Assembly (NCBI GenBank): GCA_963677915.2 | Contig: CAXXGE010000036.1 | Coordinates: 1-32,005, forward strand | Length of the DNA: 32,005 bases | Direction: 5' to 3' | From: G963677915 sp963677915 | Lineage (GTDB): Bacteria; Bacillota; Clostridia; Lachnospirales; Vallitaleaceae | In this document: positions 1 through 7,302 of the stretch, one piece after another | Layout: the number at the start of each line of letters is the position of its first letter | Position numbering within the stretch: the stretch's first letter is position 1 | Notes under the pieces: generated by a model | What the model was told of the DNA's origin: nothing | The model's input: the letters and a program-made list of their open reading frames with translations, nothing else | Database searches by the model: none | Program-made: the position numbers and the translations under genes

Positions 1-462
1 CCCTTTTCCCAGATATTTGTCCAGCAGCGACAGATGGTTTTCCTTACGCAGCAGGGACTGGTGTTCATGCTGGCTGTGTATGTCAATCAGCCGGGCTGTC
101 ATCTCCTTGACGGTCTTTCCGTTGACCGTCTGTCCGTTGACTTTGTAGACGCTTCTCCCGTTCGCTGCAATCCTTCTTGATACGAGCAGTTCGCCTTCAT
201 CATTTCCTTCAACATTAAAAGCTTCACATAAAGAAGAAAATCCTTCCGGATTTCCGTTGAAAAGCAATTCCACCAGAGCGCCGTCGGCACCTTCCCGTAT
301 GAATCCTTTATCCATCCTGTTGCCCAGAACTGCGTTCATAGCACCGATGATAATGGATTTTCCTGCACCGGTTTCTCCAGTCATTACATTATAGCCTCTG
401 TCGAAATCCACTTCCAGATCATCGATCAGGGCAATGTTTTTCACATGTAGGTAGCTTAGCAT
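1..462 (-). CDS. recN: DNA repair protein RecN, N-terminal part (cut by window edge)
   Basis: RecN is an SMC-like ATPase that acts early in recombinational repair of double-strand breaks. Only the first 154 codons lie in the window; the frame stays open to base 1. The protein begins MLSYLHVKNIALIDDLEVDF, the usual RecN opening, and the Walker A loop GETGAGKS is at residues 29-36. The stretch IDIHSQHEHQSLL near residues 130-145 is the family's Q-loop region. The ATG at 462 is preceded by a strong GGAGGGG. It follows argR by about 20 bases, the classic Firmicutes argR-recN order, and is the last gene of the asp23-to-recN run. Full-length RecN is about 560 residues, so the coiled coil and the C-terminal ATPase half are outside the window. 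Confidence 0.95.
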   Translation of the reverse strand, partial: MLSYLHVKNIALIDDLEVDFDRGYNVMTGETGAGKSIIIGAMNAVLGNRMDKGFIREGADGALVELLFNGNPEGFSSLCEAFNVEGNDEGELLVSRRIAANGRSVYKVNGQTVNGKTVKEMTARLIDIHSQHEHQSLLRKENHLSLLDKYLGKG

Positions 463-482
463 CCAGTCCCCTCCGGCCTCAA

Positions 483-935
483 TCAGCGGTTGGCAATCTT
501 GTCCATCCGGTCCATAACAGCAATGGCATCCTCTTCCGAACGCGTCGCGCAGAAGATCGTGTCATCGCCCGCAATAGATCCGACAACTTCTTCAAAATTT
601 ATCGCATCAATAGCTGCTGCCACAGCCATAGCAAGTCCTGTCAGTGTTTTTACTACAATCATCGTACCGGCCCTGTCAAGGCCAACGTACCCATCCTTGA
701 AGACGCGGATGTACTTTTCAGTCAAATTCTGCGCACTTGATGTCTGGATGGCATATTTCTGCCTGCCGTCGCTCGTGGCGACTTTTGACAGCTTAAGGTC
801 CCTAATGTCTCTGGAAATCGTCGCCTGGGTCACAACGAACCCTTCCTCGGTCAGCCTCTCGGCAAGCTCTTCCTGGGTTTCTATGTCATTCTGACTTATC
901 AGTTGAACGATTTTGGTTTGTCTTTCCAGCTTCAT
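483..935 (-). CDS. argR: Arginine repressor ArgR/AhrC
   Basis: This is a hexameric, arginine-responsive transcription regulator that represses arginine biosynthesis and may activate catabolism. The 150-residue length is normal. The N-terminal winged helix-turn-helix (about residues 1-68) carries the recognition segment TQATISRDIRDL at 36-47. The C-terminal oligomerisation and arginine-binding domain (about 75-150) contains the arginine-contacting GDD at 123-125. Start ATG at 935 is preceded by AGGAGG seven bases upstream. It sits between nadK (16 bases upstream) and recN, an arrangement conserved in Bacillus and Clostridium. No arginine genes are nearby, so its targets are elsewhere. I did not identify an ARG box in this window. 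Confidence 0.95.
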   Translation of the reverse strand: MKLERQTKIVQLISQNDIETQEELAERLTEEGFVVTQATISRDIRDLKLSKVATSDGRQKYAIQTSSAQNLTEKYIRVFKDGYVGLDRAGTMIVVKTLTGLAMAVAAAIDAINFEEVVGSIAGDDTIFCATRSEEDAIAVMDRMDKIANR

Positions 936-950
936 CCGGTTTCCTCCTCA

Positions 951-1814
951 TCAGTTTTTGCCCAGTTTTCTCCTAAGCAGTGTAAAAAAATTATGGCCAT
1001 GCAGGTTGACCAGCCTCGTTATAAGACCCGATCTTTTTATGACCAGCTCCATATCATTGTCAATCTGTATGCCGGTCTGCCCGTCAATGGTGATAATCAG
1101 GTCGTTGTGCCAGGCAGATCTGTTCTTTTCGAAAGTAATCCTCACTTCATCCTTGCAGGAGATAACGATACTTCTGGTACTCAGCGAATGGGGACAGATT
1201 GGCGTAATTGCCATCATTTCAGTCTGGGGCTCAAGAATAGGCCCTCCAGCTGAGAGGTTATATGCTGTCGATCCTGTCGGCGTCGTCACTATGACACCGT
1301 CAGCCGAGTAATCGTTGACAAACCTGTCATTGATATAGATGCTGAAACGGACCATTCTTGAAAGGGCCATTCGGGATACAACGATATCGTTGAGTGCAAA
1401 GCCTTCCTGAATAACCTTACCGCCTTTGTATATATCCGCTTCAAGCATCATCCTGTTTTCAATGACATATCTGTCTTCCAGAATAGCATCGAGCGTTTCA
1501 AAAATCGCATGCTCTTCAATGGCCGCGAGAAATCCCAGACTGCCTAGATTGACGCCCAGTATTGGAATATCGTGTTGTGCCAGCTGTCTTGCCGAATGGA
1601 TAATCGTACCGTCCCCCCCAAGAACGATGGCACACTCCGTACTCTCAAAACGGTTGTCATCGATCGGCACCGCCCATTCACCGCCGGCATTTTCTGCCAG
1701 GTCCTTGGGCAGAAACACGTCGCATCCCCGCTCATTCAAATAATCGATGATGCTCCTGGTAATTTCAAGGTCCAGGTCCTTTAACATGTTGGGTATTAAA
1801 TAGAAGTTCTTCAT
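951..1814 (-). CDS. nadK: NAD kinase
   Basis: NadK phosphorylates NAD to NADP in the cytosol using ATP or polyphosphate. The 287-residue protein has the diagnostic GGDGT at 66-70, followed by GVNLGSLGFL at 87-96. It also has the NAD-binding GSTAYNLSAGGPIL segment and the ITPICPHSLSTRS segment in the C-terminal half. Start ATG at 1814 is preceded by GAGGG and lies only three bases after the tlyA stop, so the two are almost certainly co-transcribed and translationally linked. The tlyA-nadK-argR-recN order is a well-conserved Firmicutes cluster. Nothing unusual in length or motifs. Confidence 0.96.
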   Translation of the reverse strand: MKNFYLIPNMLKDLDLEITRSIIDYLNERGCDVFLPKDLAENAGGEWAVPIDDNRFESTECAIVLGGDGTIIHSARQLAQHDIPILGVNLGSLGFLAAIEEHAIFETLDAILEDRYVIENRMMLEADIYKGGKVIQEGFALNDIVVSRMALSRMVRFSIYINDRFVNDYSADGVIVTTPTGSTAYNLSAGGPILEPQTEMMAITPICPHSLSTRSIVISCKDEVRITFEKNRSAWHNDLIITIDGQTGIQIDNDMELVIKRSGLITRLVNLHGHNFFTLLRRKLGKN

Positions 1815-1817
1815 ATA

Positions 1818-2645
1818 TCATCCCTCGTTCTTAAGCGATGCAAACGCTTCTTCCGTAACGGAATCTATCATTTCGCTGTCAATAGCACTTTCCGCTTCCC
1901 TTGACATATCCTTGTTCACATGAAGCAGGTATTCAATGTTGCCTTCCGGTCCCTTGATTGGAGAGAATGAAAGCGCCAGCGGCTTAAGGCCAACCGTCTT
2001 AGAAAAAGCCGTCACCTTTTGAATGACTTCCCTGTGAACAGCAATATCTCTGACAACGCCCTTTTTCCCCACGTTCTCTCTTCCCGCTTCGAACTGAGGC
2101 TTGATAAGACAGACCAGGTCTGCCCCGTCTTCAAGAATATTCGAGACCGGTCCCAGCACTTTTGTCAGGGAGATAAAGGAAACATCAATAGACGCAAAAT
2201 CAACCTTTTCGCCGATATCTTCAGGCGTCACATAGCGAATATTGGTTTTTTCCATACTGACGACACGTTCGTCCTGCCGCAGGCCCCAGTCAAGCTGACC
2301 CCTGCCTACATCAATGGCATAAACCTTGCCAGCGCCGTTTTGAAGCATGCAGTCTGTAAATCCGCCAGTCGATGAGCCAACATCCATGCATACTTTGCTT
2401 TTAGGTGTTATAGGAAACACTTCCATGGCCTTTTCCAGTTTAAACCCGCCACGGCTCACATATTTGTTTTTGTTGTTTTTAACGACTACTTCTGCATCGA
2501 CTGGAATTTTCGTTCCTGCTTTGTCTTCACGCTGGCCATTGACAAATACATTGCCTGTCATAATAATCGCTTTGGCTTTCTCCCTTGACTGAACGAGACC
2601 ATTTTCGACCAGATAGACATCCAGCCTTTCCTTCTTTACTGCCAT
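1818..2645 (-). CDS. tlyA: TlyA-family rRNA 2'-O-methyltransferase (S4 plus FtsJ-like)
   Basis: TlyA (YqxC) family proteins methylate ribose 2'-hydroxyls in 16S/23S rRNA; older annotations call them hemolysin A. The 275-residue protein has an N-terminal S4 RNA-binding domain (about 5-65) and a Rossmann methyltransferase domain with the SAM motif DVGSSTGGFTD at 88-98. A lysine at 69 in SRGGFKLEKA and the later CLIKPQFE give the K-D-K catalytic pattern of FtsJ-type enzymes. Its start overlaps the last 10 bases of dxs, so translation is probably coupled. The hemolysin name is historical; nothing here suggests a toxin. The exact methylation site cannot be read from the sequence. Confidence 0.93.
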   Translation of the reverse strand: MAVKKERLDVYLVENGLVQSREKAKAIIMTGNVFVNGQREDKAGTKIPVDAEVVVKNNKNKYVSRGGFKLEKAMEVFPITPKSKVCMDVGSSTGGFTDCMLQNGAGKVYAIDVGRGQLDWGLRQDERVVSMEKTNIRYVTPEDIGEKVDFASIDVSFISLTKVLGPVSNILEDGADLVCLIKPQFEAGRENVGKKGVVRDIAVHREVIQKVTAFSKTVGLKPLALSFSPIKGPEGNIEYLLHVNKDMSREAESAIDSEMIDSVTEEAFASLKNEG

Positions 2646-4501
2646 GGCAAGCTCCTTAATATGCCCTGTACCGTCAGCCCGTACGCCTCAAGGAGGGCCT
2701 GTCTTGTGCCATGAGGAATAAACTCGTCCTTAAGACCGAAGGCATAGATAGCCGTATTGCTCCCGTATACTGATTTCAAACGCGACAGTTCACTGCCTGC
2801 CCCGCCCTGTAAAATGTTTTCCTCTATGATTATGATGCTGCTGTATTCATCGAACAGCTTCTCGATCATCCTGCTGTCCATGGGCTTGATAAAACGCAGG
2901 TTGATGACACTTGGATCCTTGCCTTTTTCCTCAAGTTCCCTTGCCACACCAACAGCCACTTCGTGCATCGTGCCCACGCCAATGACGGCAATGTCTTTTC
3001 CAACCCTGGTCCATTCGGCCTCAGCCATACGGATCGGCTGGAACGCTGTCTCTTCATCATCCATCCCGGCATCCCCTTTTGGGTAGCGGATTGCCACAGG
3101 ACCTTCCAGTTCCAACGCTGCATAGTCAAGCATAGCCGTCAGCTCTTTGCCGTTCCTGGGTGACATGATTGTCATATTCGGCAGATGGGATAGATAGGAT
3201 ATATCGAAAACACCTTGGTGGGTCTCTCCATCTTCACCGACGATGCCGGCTCTGTCCAGGCAGAACGTAACCGGCAGGTTCTGAATGCATACATCATGCA
3301 GTATCTGGTCGTACGCTCTCTGGAGGAATGTGGAATATACGGCAACAACCGGATGGAATCCCGACTTGGCCAGACCGGCCGCGAATGTGACCGCATGCTG
3401 TTCTGCAATGCCCACATCAAAGAAACGTTTCGGATATTTCCTGGAAAAGGCCGACAGCCCCGTCCCTTCAGGCATGGCTGCAGTAATGGCAACCAGCTTC
3501 TCATCCTTTTCAGCCAAAGCAGTCATTGCATCTCCAAACACATCGGAAAACGTCTTCGTGGCACTGCGTTGTTTTGGTTTTCCCGAAGACGTTTCAAATG
3601 GTTTCGTCCCGTGGAACCTTGTCGGATCCACCTCTGCGTGAAGGTACCCTTTGCCTTTGACTGTATTCAAATGGACAAGTACAGGACCTTCTATTTTCTT
3701 GGCCTGATTAAGCGCTCTGATGATCTGGTGGATATCATGACCGTCAAACGGACCCAAGTAGGTATAACCCAGTTCTTCGAAAATCATGCCGGGAATGACA
3801 AGCTGTTTGATGCCGTTCTTCACGCTATGGACCATATTGATCAGAGGCCCGCCGACGACTGGCACCTTGGTCAAAATCTTTTTCGTATCTGTCTTCAATT
3901 CGTTGTATATATGGCCTGTCCTGATGGAATCCAGATAACAGGCCAGTCCGCCTACGTTTTTCGAAATGGACATCTGGTTGTCGTTCAGGATAACGATGAA
4001 GTTGGATTTGATATCAGCCCCGTTATTGAGCGCCTCATAGGCCATGCCTGCTGTCATCGCACCATCGCCGATGATTGCCGCGACATAATTGTCGCCACCG
4101 CTGATGTCCCTTGCAGCAGCCATACCGAGAGCAGCGGAGATGGAGGTGGAGCTGTGGCCTGTATCGAATGCATCGTGGGTACTCTCGACGCCCTTTGGAA
4201 ATCCACTGATACCTCCGCTTTTCCTGAGTGTACAAAGCGTTTCCCTGCGCCCTGTGAGCATTTTGTGGACATAGCTTTGGTGCCCTACATCCCATACCAG
4301 CTTGTCCTTAGGAGAATTGAAAACATAATGGAGCGCAATGCTGAGCTCAACCACTCCAAGGTTGGAACTCAAGTGCCCTCCCGTTTCGCTGACCGTCTTG
4401 ACCAGGCATCTTCTCACATCTTTAGCTAGCTGTTTCAGTTCATCTTCATTCAGTTTTTTCAGATCTTTCGGATCATGTATTCGTTCCAGGATTTTCCCCA
4501 T
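2636..4501 (-). CDS. dxs: 1-deoxy-D-xylulose-5-phosphate synthase
   Basis: Dxs is the thiamine-diphosphate enzyme that condenses pyruvate and glyceraldehyde 3-phosphate, the first step of the MEP isoprenoid pathway; its product also feeds thiamine and pyridoxal synthesis. From the ATG at 4501 the protein is 621 residues, the normal length. The ThDP-binding motif runs from GDG at 145-147 to NDN at 173-175, and the transketolase pyrimidine domain contains FFDVGIAEQHAV. I preferred MGKILERIHDPKDLK as the start over longer in-frame versions because those would run into oapA. The Shine-Dalgarno sequence is weak (GAAAG). dxs follows oapA by 7 bases, so it is probably read from both the upstream operon and the OLE promoter. 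Confidence 0.96.
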   Translation of the reverse strand: MGKILERIHDPKDLKKLNEDELKQLAKDVRRCLVKTVSETGGHLSSNLGVVELSIALHYVFNSPKDKLVWDVGHQSYVHKMLTGRRETLCTLRKSGGISGFPKGVESTHDAFDTGHSSTSISAALGMAAARDISGGDNYVAAIIGDGAMTAGMAYEALNNGADIKSNFIVILNDNQMSISKNVGGLACYLDSIRTGHIYNELKTDTKKILTKVPVVGGPLINMVHSVKNGIKQLVIPGMIFEELGYTYLGPFDGHDIHQIIRALNQAKKIEGPVLVHLNTVKGKGYLHAEVDPTRFHGTKPFETSSGKPKQRSATKTFSDVFGDAMTALAEKDEKLVAITAAMPEGTGLSAFSRKYPKRFFDVGIAEQHAVTFAAGLAKSGFHPVVAVYSTFLQRAYDQILHDVCIQNLPVTFCLDRAGIVGEDGETHQGVFDISYLSHLPNMTIMSPRNGKELTAMLDYAALELEGPVAIRYPKGDAGMDDEETAFQPIRMAEAEWTRVGKDIAVIGVGTMHEVAVGVARELEEKGKDPSVINLRFIKPMDSRMIEKLFDEYSSIIIIEENILQGGAGSELSRLKSVYGSNTAIYAFGLKDEFIPHGTRQALLEAYGLTVQGILRSLPWQ

Positions 4502-4508
4502 TGTTATT

Positions 4509-5102
4509 TCACTTTCTTTTGATGGTTTTCTTCTTTCCAGTCGGAACCCAGGTAACCAGCAGTGCAATGCTGTAAACAATATAATTGGCATGCCGAAGTG
4601 CAATTTCCTTACCGATTGCCTTGCCTCCGACAGTCAATGCTGCAGTGCCTGCAGTTATCAATATGCTGGCAATAGTCGTTTCCAGCGTCACAGTTTCATT
4701 CAGTTTTATGACGATGGCTGCTGCTGCCGATCCGGAAATGATACCGGAAATATCACCGATCACATCGTTGAAGAAGTTGGCAACAGAGCTGGCGTTGCGT
4801 ATCAGTTTGATTGCCCTGTCCGCTCCTTTGACCCTGCCTGCCGCCATCGAATGGAAGGGCGTCTCAGACGCTGCCGTTACAGCAATGCCCAGCAGATCGA
4901 AGAAGACGCCGATAAATATGATAAAGAGCAATATAACAGCGGCACCAAACAATGATACGATCTTCATGAATACCAATGAGAAGTAACCTAAAACAATGGC
5001 AATAAGAAACGTAACGATGCTGATGCCGACAATCCACTGAACATTCACCTTTTTATTTATGAACTTTCTTTTGAATTTAACCCGTTCCCGATGAATCTTC
5101 AT
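4509..5102 (-). CDS. oapA: OLE RNA-associated membrane protein OapA
   Basis: This 197-residue multi-pass membrane protein lies immediately after the OLE RNA gene and before dxs, exactly where OapA is found in known OLE hosts. OapA binds OLE RNA and tethers it to the membrane. The N-terminus is very basic (MKIHRERVKFKRKFINKK, residues 1-18), suited to RNA contact, and the C-terminus is basic too (GKKKTIKRK, 189-197). Four hydrophobic segments are visible at about 22-45, 50-76, 118-133 and 143-160/172-186. The central part (FFDLLGIAVTAASETPFHSMAAGR, in two blocks from 68) resembles the DUF21/CNNM membrane domain of magnesium transport proteins; this is inference from appearance. I chose the ATG at 5102, preceded by GGGGGA; longer in-frame starts lie inside the RNA. 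Confidence 0.88.
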   Translation of the reverse strand: MKIHRERVKFKRKFINKKVNVQWIVGISIVTFLIAIVLGYFSLVFMKIVSLFGAAVILLFIIFIGVFFDLLGIAVTAASETPFHSMAAGRVKGADRAIKLIRNASSVANFFNDVIGDISGIISGSAAAAIVIKLNETVTLETTIASILITAGTAALTVGGKAIGKEIALRHANYIVYSIALLVTWVPTGKKKTIKRK

Positions 5103-5125
5103 ATATCCCCCATAATATCTAATAA

Positions 5126-5714
5126 AAACTAAAGACAGCTCCTGCAGTAAAGTTTGCGGCATACGGTCTAGCAGGTTTTCCCGATTGCCTACTCCTTTGT
5201 CGCCAAAGGAGCGATTCCTCTTTGCAGGCAAACTTGTCGCGTTACCGCTGACAAAGCTAGATCACCTCGAAACCACACTGTAATCCCGCAGGAACCTCTT
5301 GCGAACAGCCTAGGGGCTTTCCCCGGCAACCTCGGCATATTCCTAGTCTTTTTTGCAACTAGCTGTTTCAAGGGACAATAGCAGAAGGATTTTGGCCTAA
5401 ATCCCGCTGTTTGATTCCCTATCCCCAAGTAAGTCACTCAAGGCAGGCTACACTGTCCACAGCTTTCGCCGCATGACAGGTTTAATCCATCATCGTAGGA
5501 TGCCGCGAACGGTCCCCACAATGTATGGTCTCCGCGACAAAAGGGTCAACGCCCACATGCCTTTGTGGATCGCCCTAATGTCTTAACTCCCAGCATAAGC
5601 CCGCAACTGGGCGTCGCAAGCCAACACCAGGAACTTCATCGATATGCCGGCAACGGATTTTTAGGCCCGTCTTCAGAATAGGCAAGGTTGACTAGAATAC
5701 TGCATCTTTAGTTT
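5126..5714 (-). ncRNA. ole: OLE RNA (Ornate, Large, Extremophilic RNA)
   Basis: This GC-richer, protein-free stretch of about 589 nt fills the ispA/PAP2-to-oapA gap, the known site of OLE RNA, one of the largest structured bacterial non-coding RNAs, which forms a membrane ribonucleoprotein with OapA. Seen directly: the RNA ends are complementary. AAACUAAAGA (5714-5705) pairs with UCUUUAGUUU (5135-5126), and UGCAGUA (5704-5698) with UACUGCA (5149-5143), leaving a 7-nt bulge. A 7-bp hairpin with a GCGA loop is at 5210-5193, and others close on GAAA and GGGGAAAGCCCC. A promoter places transcription start near 5714, the first base of the closing stem. The identification rests on context, length, partner gene and structure; a covariance-model match would settle it. 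Known roles concern stress tolerance (cold, alcohol, magnesium). Confidence 0.92.
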
Positions 5715-5720
5715 GAAATC

Positions 5721-5748
5721 ATTATAACATACCAGCTGTATTTGGCAA
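5721..5748 (-). promoter_or_regulatory. Dedicated OLE RNA promoter (extended -10)
   Basis: On the minus strand TTGCCA (5748-5743) and TATAAT (5726-5721) are separated by 16 bases, and the -10 is preceded by TGT, giving an extended -10 element. It begins two bases past the stop codon of the PAP2 gene. The predicted start, seven bases after the -10, is A5714, the first base of the RNA's closing stem. It would let OLE RNA, oapA and dxs be transcribed independently of the long upstream operon. Confidence 0.8.
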
Positions 5749-5749
5749 C

Positions 5750-6193
5750 TTATCCGACGAGAATCCCAAGTAATGTTCCCAAAGCCGCACCCACGAGCAC
5801 TTCAAGGTAGGTGTGCCCCAGCAGCTCTTTCAGTTCTTCATCCATATGCAGTTTATGATGTCCGATTTCCTTGATAATCTTGTTGATGACTTTAGCCTGC
5901 TTGCCTGCTGCCATCCTGACGTTGGCCGCATCGTACATGACAATGAACGCGACAATCATGGCGAATCCGAAAAGCGGTGAGTTGTATCCAGCCCGTTCGC
6001 CACAGGCAAAAGCTCCAGCCATTACGGAAGCCGAATGGGCACTTGGCATACCGCCTGACCCCATAAGTCGCTCCGCATCGAAACGACGGTGTTTGATTGT
6101 CGTCCATATCACCTTGACAGTCTGCGAGGAAATCCAACCCGCCAGAGCTGCAATAAACACGGCATTGCCGCCGACGCTGCTAATCTGATTCAT
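5750..6193 (-). CDS. Divergent PAP2 family membrane protein (YuiD-like)
   Basis: This 147-residue integral membrane protein belongs to the divergent PAP2 family (DUF212/COG1963), distantly related to acid phosphatases that act on lipid phosphates. The signature GSGGMPSAHSA is at 45-55 and the second motif GHTYLEVLVG at 126-135. These correspond to the SGH and SR/H-type active-site motifs of PAP2 enzymes, but the arginine-rich first motif is not clear. Hydrophobic helices lie at about 10-30, 52-66, 73-90 and 131-147. It starts about 25 bases after the ispA stop and ends where the OLE promoter begins. Its position between prenyl diphosphate synthase and OLE/dxs suggests a link to prenyl-phosphate metabolism; that is inference, and the substrate is unknown. 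Confidence 0.85.
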   Translation of the reverse strand: MNQISSVGGNAVFIAALAGWISSQTVKVIWTTIKHRRFDAERLMGSGGMPSAHSASVMAGAFACGERAGYNSPLFGFAMIVAFIVMYDAANVRMAAGKQAKVINKIIKEIGHHKLHMDEELKELLGHTYLEVLVGAALGTLLGILVG

Positions 6194-6218
6194 GTCTATC
6201 TCCTACTTATATTATAGT

Positions 6219-7112
6219 TCAATAATCTCTGTTGCGCAAAAATTCGATGTAATTCTCCAGCATTTCACGTTTGTGCCCGTCGAACTGTTTTAGACGGTCT
6301 ACCGCCTCGTCAAGAAGGCTCTCGACTGTTGCCCTTGACGCTTCGATACCCTTGAGAGATACATAGGTCATTTTTCGGTTCTTGATGTCGCTCCTGACAG
6401 GCTTTCCCAGGATATTTTCATCCCCTGCAATATCCAGTATGTCATCCTGGATTTGAAAAGCAAGCCCTATGCAGTTGCCTATATGACGCAGCTCTTCACA
6501 GGCTTCTTTCGTCGCACCGGCAAGTTGGGCACCGGCAACCAGGGACGCTTCTATCAAAGCGGAGGTTTTCTTCTGGTGGATATAAGTCAGTGAATCCAAG
6601 CTCGCATCCTTCTTTTCAGCCAGTACATCCGCTACCTGACCGCCGATCATGCCGTTGATGCCAGCCGCCGACGCTATCGTTGCCATCGCTTGAAGCTCGC
6701 CATCTCTGCCATGGGCTGCGATGCACGCTTTTGTCATGACTTCGAAAGCGGCGTTAAGCAGCCCGTCGCCTGCAAGAATTGCCATATCCTCGCCATACTG
6801 GATATGGCAGGTTGGCTTACCACGCCTCAGGTCATCATTATCCATGGCTGGCAGGTCATCATGAATCAGAGAATAGGTATGAATGAATTCAATCGCAGCC
6901 ATGAAAGGCTCAATCCTGCTGCTGTAAGGTTTAAAAAGCTGATAGGCTTCAGACAGAAAGATCGGCCTGAGCCGCTTGCCGCCAACTGTCAGGCTGTAGG
7001 ACATGGCCTGTATGACAGTCTGGTTGTGGGGTGACTGGCTTGCCGGTACATAGTCTTCTATAATTTTATTTATTTTTTCTACTCTATTTTTCAGCATCAG
7101 TGATATGTTCAT
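6219..7112 (-). CDS. ispA: Polyprenyl (farnesyl/geranylgeranyl) diphosphate synthase
   Basis: This is a trans-isoprenyl diphosphate synthase that condenses isopentenyl diphosphate with allylic diphosphates to make farnesyl (C15) or similar chains for undecaprenyl phosphate and quinones. The 297-residue protein has GGKRLRP at 44-50, the first aspartate-rich motif DDLPAMDNDD at 85-94 and the second QDDILD at 222-227. The DDxxxxD spacing in the first motif is typical of bacterial type II FPP synthases. The start at 7112 overlaps the xseB end by 29 bases; an alternative ATG at 7097 would still overlap. Standard nusB-xseA-xseB-ispA operon order. Chain length cannot be fixed from sequence alone. 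Confidence 0.94.
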   Translation of the reverse strand: MNISLMLKNRVEKINKIIEDYVPASQSPHNQTVIQAMSYSLTVGGKRLRPIFLSEAYQLFKPYSSRIEPFMAAIEFIHTYSLIHDDLPAMDNDDLRRGKPTCHIQYGEDMAILAGDGLLNAAFEVMTKACIAAHGRDGELQAMATIASAAGINGMIGGQVADVLAEKKDASLDSLTYIHQKKTSALIEASLVAGAQLAGATKEACEELRHIGNCIGLAFQIQDDILDIAGDENILGKPVRSDIKNRKMTYVSLKGIEASRATVESLLDEAVDRLKQFDGHKREMLENYIEFLRNRDY

Positions 7113-7302
7113 CTCTTAATACTTCCAATTCCTTTTCCACTTTATCGATTGTGCTGTTGCACTGTTTCACCAATGTCATGCCCTTCTTGTACAGCTGAAT
7201 GGACTGATCCAGTGTAATATCCTCGTTGCCGAGAGCTTCCACAACCTTTTCAAGGTCATTCAGCGCCTCTTCAAATGCCTGTTCCTTTTTTTCAGTTGCC
7301 AT
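7084..7302 (-). CDS. xseB: Exodeoxyribonuclease VII small subunit
   Basis: XseB is the small helical subunit of exonuclease VII, which degrades single-stranded DNA from both ends. The 72-residue protein is the usual size, with the family pattern FEEALNDLEKVVEALGNEDITLDQSIQLYKKGMTLVKQC (in parts from residue 9) and a coiled-coil C-terminus. It overlaps the end of xseA by 11 bases and the start of ispA by 29 bases, so all three are translationally coupled. Confidence 0.95.
   Translation of the reverse strand: MATEKKEQAFEEALNDLEKVVEALGNEDITLDQSIQLYKKGMTLVKQCNSTIDKVEKELEVLRDEHITDAEK

Noticed and set aside
1818..2645. tlyA as a hemolysin toxin gene
   Set aside because: S4 plus FtsJ-like domains and housekeeping context show an RNA methyltransferase; the hemolysin label is historical.
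3215..4429. A 404-codon open frame on the plus strand
   Set aside because: It is antisense to dxs, whose product is clearly recognised; the antisense translation shows no domain and irregular composition.
5103..5231. N-terminal extension of OapA (43 extra codons)
   Set aside because: The extension lies within the 3' part of the RNA and its stem; the ATG at 5102 has a GGGGGA and gives the expected basic N-terminus.
5189..5437. An 82-codon open frame on the minus strand in the ispA-dxs gap
   Set aside because: It lies inside the OLE RNA, has low-complexity basic composition, no convincing ribosome binding site and no recognised domain.
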